From Paraburkholderia heleia NBRC 101817 (GTDB lineage Bacteria; Pseudomonadota; Gammaproteobacteria; Burkholderiales; Burkholderiaceae), in assembly GCF_000739775.1 (NCBI RefSeq), contig NZ_BBJH01000009.1, positions 62,001 through 126,000 of the forward strand: DNA of 64,000 nt. The letters are read 5' to 3'. Positions 61,046 to 64,000 of this stretch are shown here, in pieces (position 1 is the first letter of the stretch; every line of letters starts with the position of its first letter). The position numbers and the translations under genes are program-made. A model generated the notes under the pieces. It was not told where the DNA came from. It made no database searches and saw only the letters and a program-made list of their open reading frames with translations.

Positions 61046-62215
61046 TCATTTCAGGCGCGTCGTCACAAGCGTCGTGACTTTTCGATAGACGCGCCTCGCC
61101 TGGGCCCACGACAACGCCAGCTCGATGAGCCGTCCGCGCGCATTGAGCACGACGATACGCGATTCGTGCCTGGTTTCGCGATCCGCCCAACGTACCTTGT
61201 AGTCGCCATGCAGCGGCCGAAAGTCGAAATCGCGGCCATGGGCCTGGGCCCATTGCGCGATGTATTCGATCAACAGGTTCCCCACCGAAAACACGCTGAA
61301 CGCCTCGTCGTAGGTGGTGATCAAATACTCGACGCTGCGCGCGCCGACGAGATTGACCGATGCTGCCACCGGCTGCCCATTGACTTGCACATAGGCGACA
61401 AGCGGCAGGGTGGTCAGGTCGGTTCGCTTTGCAAGGTCGATGAAGAAATCGCGTACCCGGTCTTCCATCAAATAGGGCGATTCGATTCCGCGCTTGAGTG
61501 CCCATTGGCGCTTGTTGGCGAATAGCCACTTCAATACGCGCTCGGTGTCTTCGGCGCTATTGCACCAGCCAAAACTGACTTCGCCTTCGCGCCGCAGCCG
61601 CTTCGCGCTCGAACGCAGCGCGGCGCGCAGCGTCGAATGCCGCGTTGCGAGGAAATCGTTCCACGTGGACGCGGCGCGCAGGTTGATCGAATAGCCGGGC
61701 ATCACGCGCCATCGCTGCGGCAGCGCGCGCTGCACCCAGGACTGCGGCGCGGCGTCGAGCGCATGTTGCAGCGTGCTGCCGTTTTGCAGCATCGGAATGT
61801 GGAGCGCATCGGCGTGAATCCGCAAGACCGCCTCGACCGCTGCATCGTAAAGTTCCGCGCGCCGGGTGTCGGCGATCAGCGGGCCGCCGTATTCCTCGCC
61901 GCATCCGCAGCCCAGTGCCCGGGCCGTTCGCCACGCGCCTTTGCGCGTGATGGCAACGGGCCATAACGCCAGAAGGTCACGCGCGTCGTGCACCGTCGCG
62001 ACTTCGACCTTCGCGCCGCTCTTCAGCGCCGCCGCGACGGCAGCCTCGCAGTAGGCAAAGCTGATGAATGGAGAATACGCCTCGGCTCCGGATGAAAGCG
62101 CGCGCCATTGGGGCTCGAATGCGCGAAACGCATCGACGGTCTCGCACGTGTGCAACGCGTACCGGAAGGAAGCGGCGGGCGACGACTCGTATATCGCCGC
62201 GACGGAGGTCGGCAC
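61046..62215 (-). CDS. FemAB/BioF2-like GNAT acyltransferase
   Basis: A 389-aa protein of the double-GNAT family (CelD/BioF2/FemAB-like). N-terminal half FEPQWRALSSGAEAYSPFIS with PFxS pattern; C-terminal half VRDFFIDLAKRTDLTTLPLVAYVQVNGQPVAASVNLVG and ITTYDEAFSVFSVGNLLIEY, the acyl-donor region. It is leftward, 36 bases from the methyltransferase upstream, so the two may be co-transcribed and act on an envelope or polysaccharide component. Donor and acceptor unknown. Confidence 0.8.
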   Translation of the reverse strand: MPTSVAAIYESSPAASFRYALHTCETVDAFRAFEPQWRALSSGAEAYSPFISFAYCEAAVAAALKSGAKVEVATVHDARDLLALWPVAITRKGAWRTARALGCGCGEEYGGPLIADTRRAELYDAAVEAVLRIHADALHIPMLQNGSTLQHALDAAPQSWVQRALPQRWRVMPGYSINLRAASTWNDFLATRHSTLRAALRSSAKRLRREGEVSFGWCNSAEDTERVLKWLFANKRQWALKRGIESPYLMEDRVRDFFIDLAKRTDLTTLPLVAYVQVNGQPVAASVNLVGARSVEYLITTYDEAFSVFSVGNLLIEYIAQWAQAHGRDFDFRPLHGDYKVRWADRETRHESRIVVLNARGRLIELALSWAQARRVYRKVTTLVTTRLK

Positions 62216-62250
62216 TTGCGTCTCCTGAATGAATTCCTGGTGCTTGCGAT

Positions 62251-63222
62251 TCAGCCTTCAAGGGAAGTGCTGAGGCGGTCTTTCGTCGTAATGCGGCGAT
62301 TGCGGTCGGCGAATGTGTCGGGGCGCGCGCCGCGCACGCTTTGCCAGACGACGACGTTCTCGTGGTCCTCAGGCCCGAATCCGACTTCGTCGTGATCGTA
62401 CGGAAATACGCCGGCGAACCAGCGCTGCAACTGGCGGGAGCCGTCGAAGACTTCCCCGCACACGGGGTTATCGTAGACGATGAAAAGGTGCTCGATGGTG
62501 CCGCTCGCGAGGCCCGCTTCGAGTTTCTCCAGCAACGACGCCATCAGCTCGGGACCGAATGGATTGAACAGAAAGACGACTACGTTGCCCGACGGCACCT
62601 TCAAATCGGCAACATTGGCGTGCAATGCGCGAATGGGCGGCCGTTGCGGGAAGCGCCGCGCCATGACGGCCGCGTTCGCGTTCGCCGTTCTCACGAGGTC
62701 CGCGCTGATATCGTAGCCCAGCGCCAAAGAGAACGGATACTCGGAGGCGACGATCATCGGCCGGCCCTTACCGCAGCCGATGTCCATGAACGTATAGCCG
62801 GTGACATCGCCCAGGGTATCGAGCGCTCGGCGGATGATGGTCGGCTGCGAGCCCATGTAAGGCCTGAGTTGAACGGCAAGATCGGCGTCGTGCTGCAGCG
62901 CGTTGGAATCGACCAGTCCGCTCGTGTCCGTGCCGTGCAGGAGATCGATGGGGTGGCGCCGCAGGCAGCCGGAGTACACCGCGCGTAATACCGGAACGCG
63001 AATGCAGATGCGCCGTATCGGGGGGATGAACATCGCGCGCTGCACGCTGTCGGGCAACCGGGCCACCACATTCAGCAACGGTTGCTTCAGTGCGCGCTCC
63101 AGCGCGAATCGGGGGCCGCCGTGTGTCGTTGTTCGCATGGATCGATGCGCTGTGAGCCTTCTGGACAGGGGTTGCCGATCCATCATGATCGCGCAGTGCG
63201 TCGCGAGGTTGCCGCCATTCAT
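62251..63222 (-). CDS. Class I SAM-dependent methyltransferase
   Basis: A 323-aa protein with an about 130-residue N-terminal extension and a Rossmann methyltransferase core: YTFMDIGCGKGRPMIVASE (motif I), LALGYDISADLVRTANANAA, and GNVVVFLFNPFGPELMASLL (motif IV-like, NPFG). The N-terminus is uncertain (ATG 63222, 63186 or Met29) because none has a good ribosome site. Paired with the FemAB-like gene. Substrate unknown. Confidence 0.76.
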   Translation of the reverse strand: MNGGNLATHCAIMMDRQPLSRRLTAHRSMRTTTHGGPRFALERALKQPLLNVVARLPDSVQRAMFIPPIRRICIRVPVLRAVYSGCLRRHPIDLLHGTDTSGLVDSNALQHDADLAVQLRPYMGSQPTIIRRALDTLGDVTGYTFMDIGCGKGRPMIVASEYPFSLALGYDISADLVRTANANAAVMARRFPQRPPIRALHANVADLKVPSGNVVVFLFNPFGPELMASLLEKLEAGLASGTIEHLFIVYDNPVCGEVFDGSRQLQRWFAGVFPYDHDEVGFGPEDHENVVVWQSVRGARPDTFADRNRRITTKDRLSTSLEG

Positions 63223-63524
63223 CGGTTGTATTTAGACAAAAGGCCCGAATTCGCGGCTTACTAACGAGTGTCATATGGCCGGCGTAGGGTTGTGAGCAGA
63301 GAGCCAGATCGTCGTGGGCGGCGTGCTTTTTCGCCGTCCGGTGAAGGCGCTTTCATGGCGGCGACTGCCTCAATACTCTCCCTGATGTTTTCGCCTTGTT
63401 TTCCGTGCCTTAATGAGCGTTCTCGCGCGGTTCGGCGGGAGTCGTGCTCCGGCTTCGCAAGGTATCGGTGCAGGCGGGTCTCCAGGTTTTGTCTACGCAA
63501 TACCCAACCGGAAGAGGCGAGACG
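63223..63524. other. 302-base divergent gap without a supported gene
   Basis: Lies between the leftward methyltransferase and the rightward small gene at 63525. Short open frames have no ribosome site. GAGGCGAGACG at 63513-63524 serves the next gene. Confidence 0.4.
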
Positions 63525-63797
63525 ATGAACGCGCGAGTGGATGCTGAAGCGCGCCGTAAGCGGTATGCAATGCACCGCCTTGGCCTGGCAATGAAGCGGC
63601 TGATGAATGCCGAGGCAGAATCCGAAAAAATGATGGCGACGCGCTGGGTGAATGCCTGGAGCGCTTCCGTTGGCGAGCGGTGGTTCGCGGCAAGCCCGTA
63701 TGGCAGGCTGAATCAGGCAGCGTTGATGCGTGCCCCGTTAAAAGGCGTGCCAGGCTCTCATAATGTGCCGAAATCGGGAAGGCAATCGTCAATATGA
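63525..63797 (+). CDS. Small basic hypothetical protein, 90 aa
   Basis: ATG 63525 with GAGGCGAGACG upstream. Helix-rich and basic at the N-terminus (DAEARRKRYAMHRLGLAMKR), then AEAESEKMMATRWVNAWSAS and a Gly/Pro-rich tail. No membrane helix, signal or cysteine pair. Complete coding-like frame; family not recognised. Confidence 0.6.
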   Translation: MNARVDAEARRKRYAMHRLGLAMKRLMNAEAESEKMMATRWVNAWSASVGERWFAASPYGRLNQAALMRAPLKGVPGSHNVPKSGRQSSI

Positions 63798-63872
63798 AAC
63801 AAAACGCATATTTCATTGACCAATGGGGCCGGGAAACGATATTGTCATAATTTAGACATTTCCGCGCTTACC

Positions 63873-64000
63873 TTGGCCCTTGCAGAATACGAAACCACCC
63901 ATCCTCTGAGCGTCGAACTGGATGGCGTGAATTACGCGGGTGCTTACCGCGTCATGGCCGGAAGCGTCATCGTCTACTTCGAAAACGAAATCAAGTTCGC
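63873..64000 (+). CDS. Partial hypothetical gene running off the window
   Basis: A frame open to the window end reads LAEYETTHPLSVELDGVNYA then YRVMAGSVIVYFENEIKF, a strand-rich pattern seen in short conserved proteins (SVELDGxxYxGxYRVxxGxVxVxF). No ATG was found; TTG 63873 is the first possible start, or the gene begins further left in the same open frame. Only about 42 codons are visible. Confidence 0.5.
   Translation, partial: MALAEYETTHPLSVELDGVNYAGAYRVMAGSVIVYFENEIKF

Noticed and set aside
1-64000. CRISPR arrays, tRNA/rRNA genes, insertion sequences
   Set aside because: No spaced direct-repeat array, tRNA T-loop context, rRNA sequence or transposase motif was recognised by eye; a profile search would be more sensitive.

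Overview
The window is high-GC DNA with the gene content of a beta-proteobacterium of the Burkholderia/Paraburkholderia/Caballeronia group. The signs are two trimeric Gram-negative porins, many LysR/MarR/GntR regulators next to aromatic, sulfur and sugar catabolism clusters, SfnB-type sulfur genes, and ATGA-overlapped operons. No rRNA, tRNA, CRISPR array, insertion sequence or complete prophage was recognised. It reads as an accessory or secondary-replicon catabolic region with several decayed genes at the seams between modules.

Layout. 1-1.8 kb: the 3' end of a D-2-hydroxyacid dehydrogenase gene and three short unknown genes. 1.8-9 kb: an organosulfur-scavenging locus. A minus-strand operon encodes two SfnB-like flavin oxidoreductases and an NtaA/SnaA-type FMN monooxygenase, and ends in a 30-codon stump of an SsuD-like monooxygenase. 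Divergent from it is an SsuA-SsuC-SsuB sulfonate ABC transporter. 9-11.5 kb: an MFS transporter and two regulator pseudogenes. 11.5-20.3 kb: a phenylpropanoid (coniferyl alcohol/ferulate) locus with a CalA-like dehydrogenase, an aldehyde dehydrogenase, a hydroxycinnamoyl-CoA hydratase-lyase, an ADP-forming acyl-CoA synthetase, a MarR regulator, an MFS transporter and a porin. 20.4-26.9 kb: a sugar operon with a zinc alcohol dehydrogenase, aldose 1-epimerase, GntR/FCD regulator and ribose-type ABC transporter. 27-33.4 kb: a BON protein, an exported amidohydrolase, and a degenerate response regulator followed by DUF305 and beta-propeller proteins.

33.4-43.2 kb holds the most interesting module. 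It is a six-gene HyfB-C-E-F-G-I-like operon for a complex-I/hydrogenase-4-related membrane complex. Its large subunit lacks the [NiFe]-ligand cysteines and its ferredoxin subunits are missing, so it resembles an Ehr (energy-converting hydrogenase-related) complex. Next to it is a 65-aa ribbon-helix-helix protein flanked by two near-identical 23-bp inverted repeats. A related half-site lies further right, near a 43-aa stand-alone PhnA-type zinc ribbon, an aminopropyltransferase-like gene and small unknown genes.

43.3-48.5 kb: two LysR regulators around an acetyl-CoA hydrolase/CoA-transferase gene, then a porin. 48.5-56.4 kb: a glycine-rich membrane protein, a chemoreceptor, a methyltransferase, a cupredoxin and Tat-type phosphoesterase pair, a cyclase-type membrane domain with no cyclase, and several small proteins. 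56.4-64 kb: a GGDEF-EAL protein, an aminotransferase remnant, an MFS transporter, a FemAB/GNAT-like protein, a methyltransferase and short unknown genes. All functional statements are inferred from sequence; no database search was possible.
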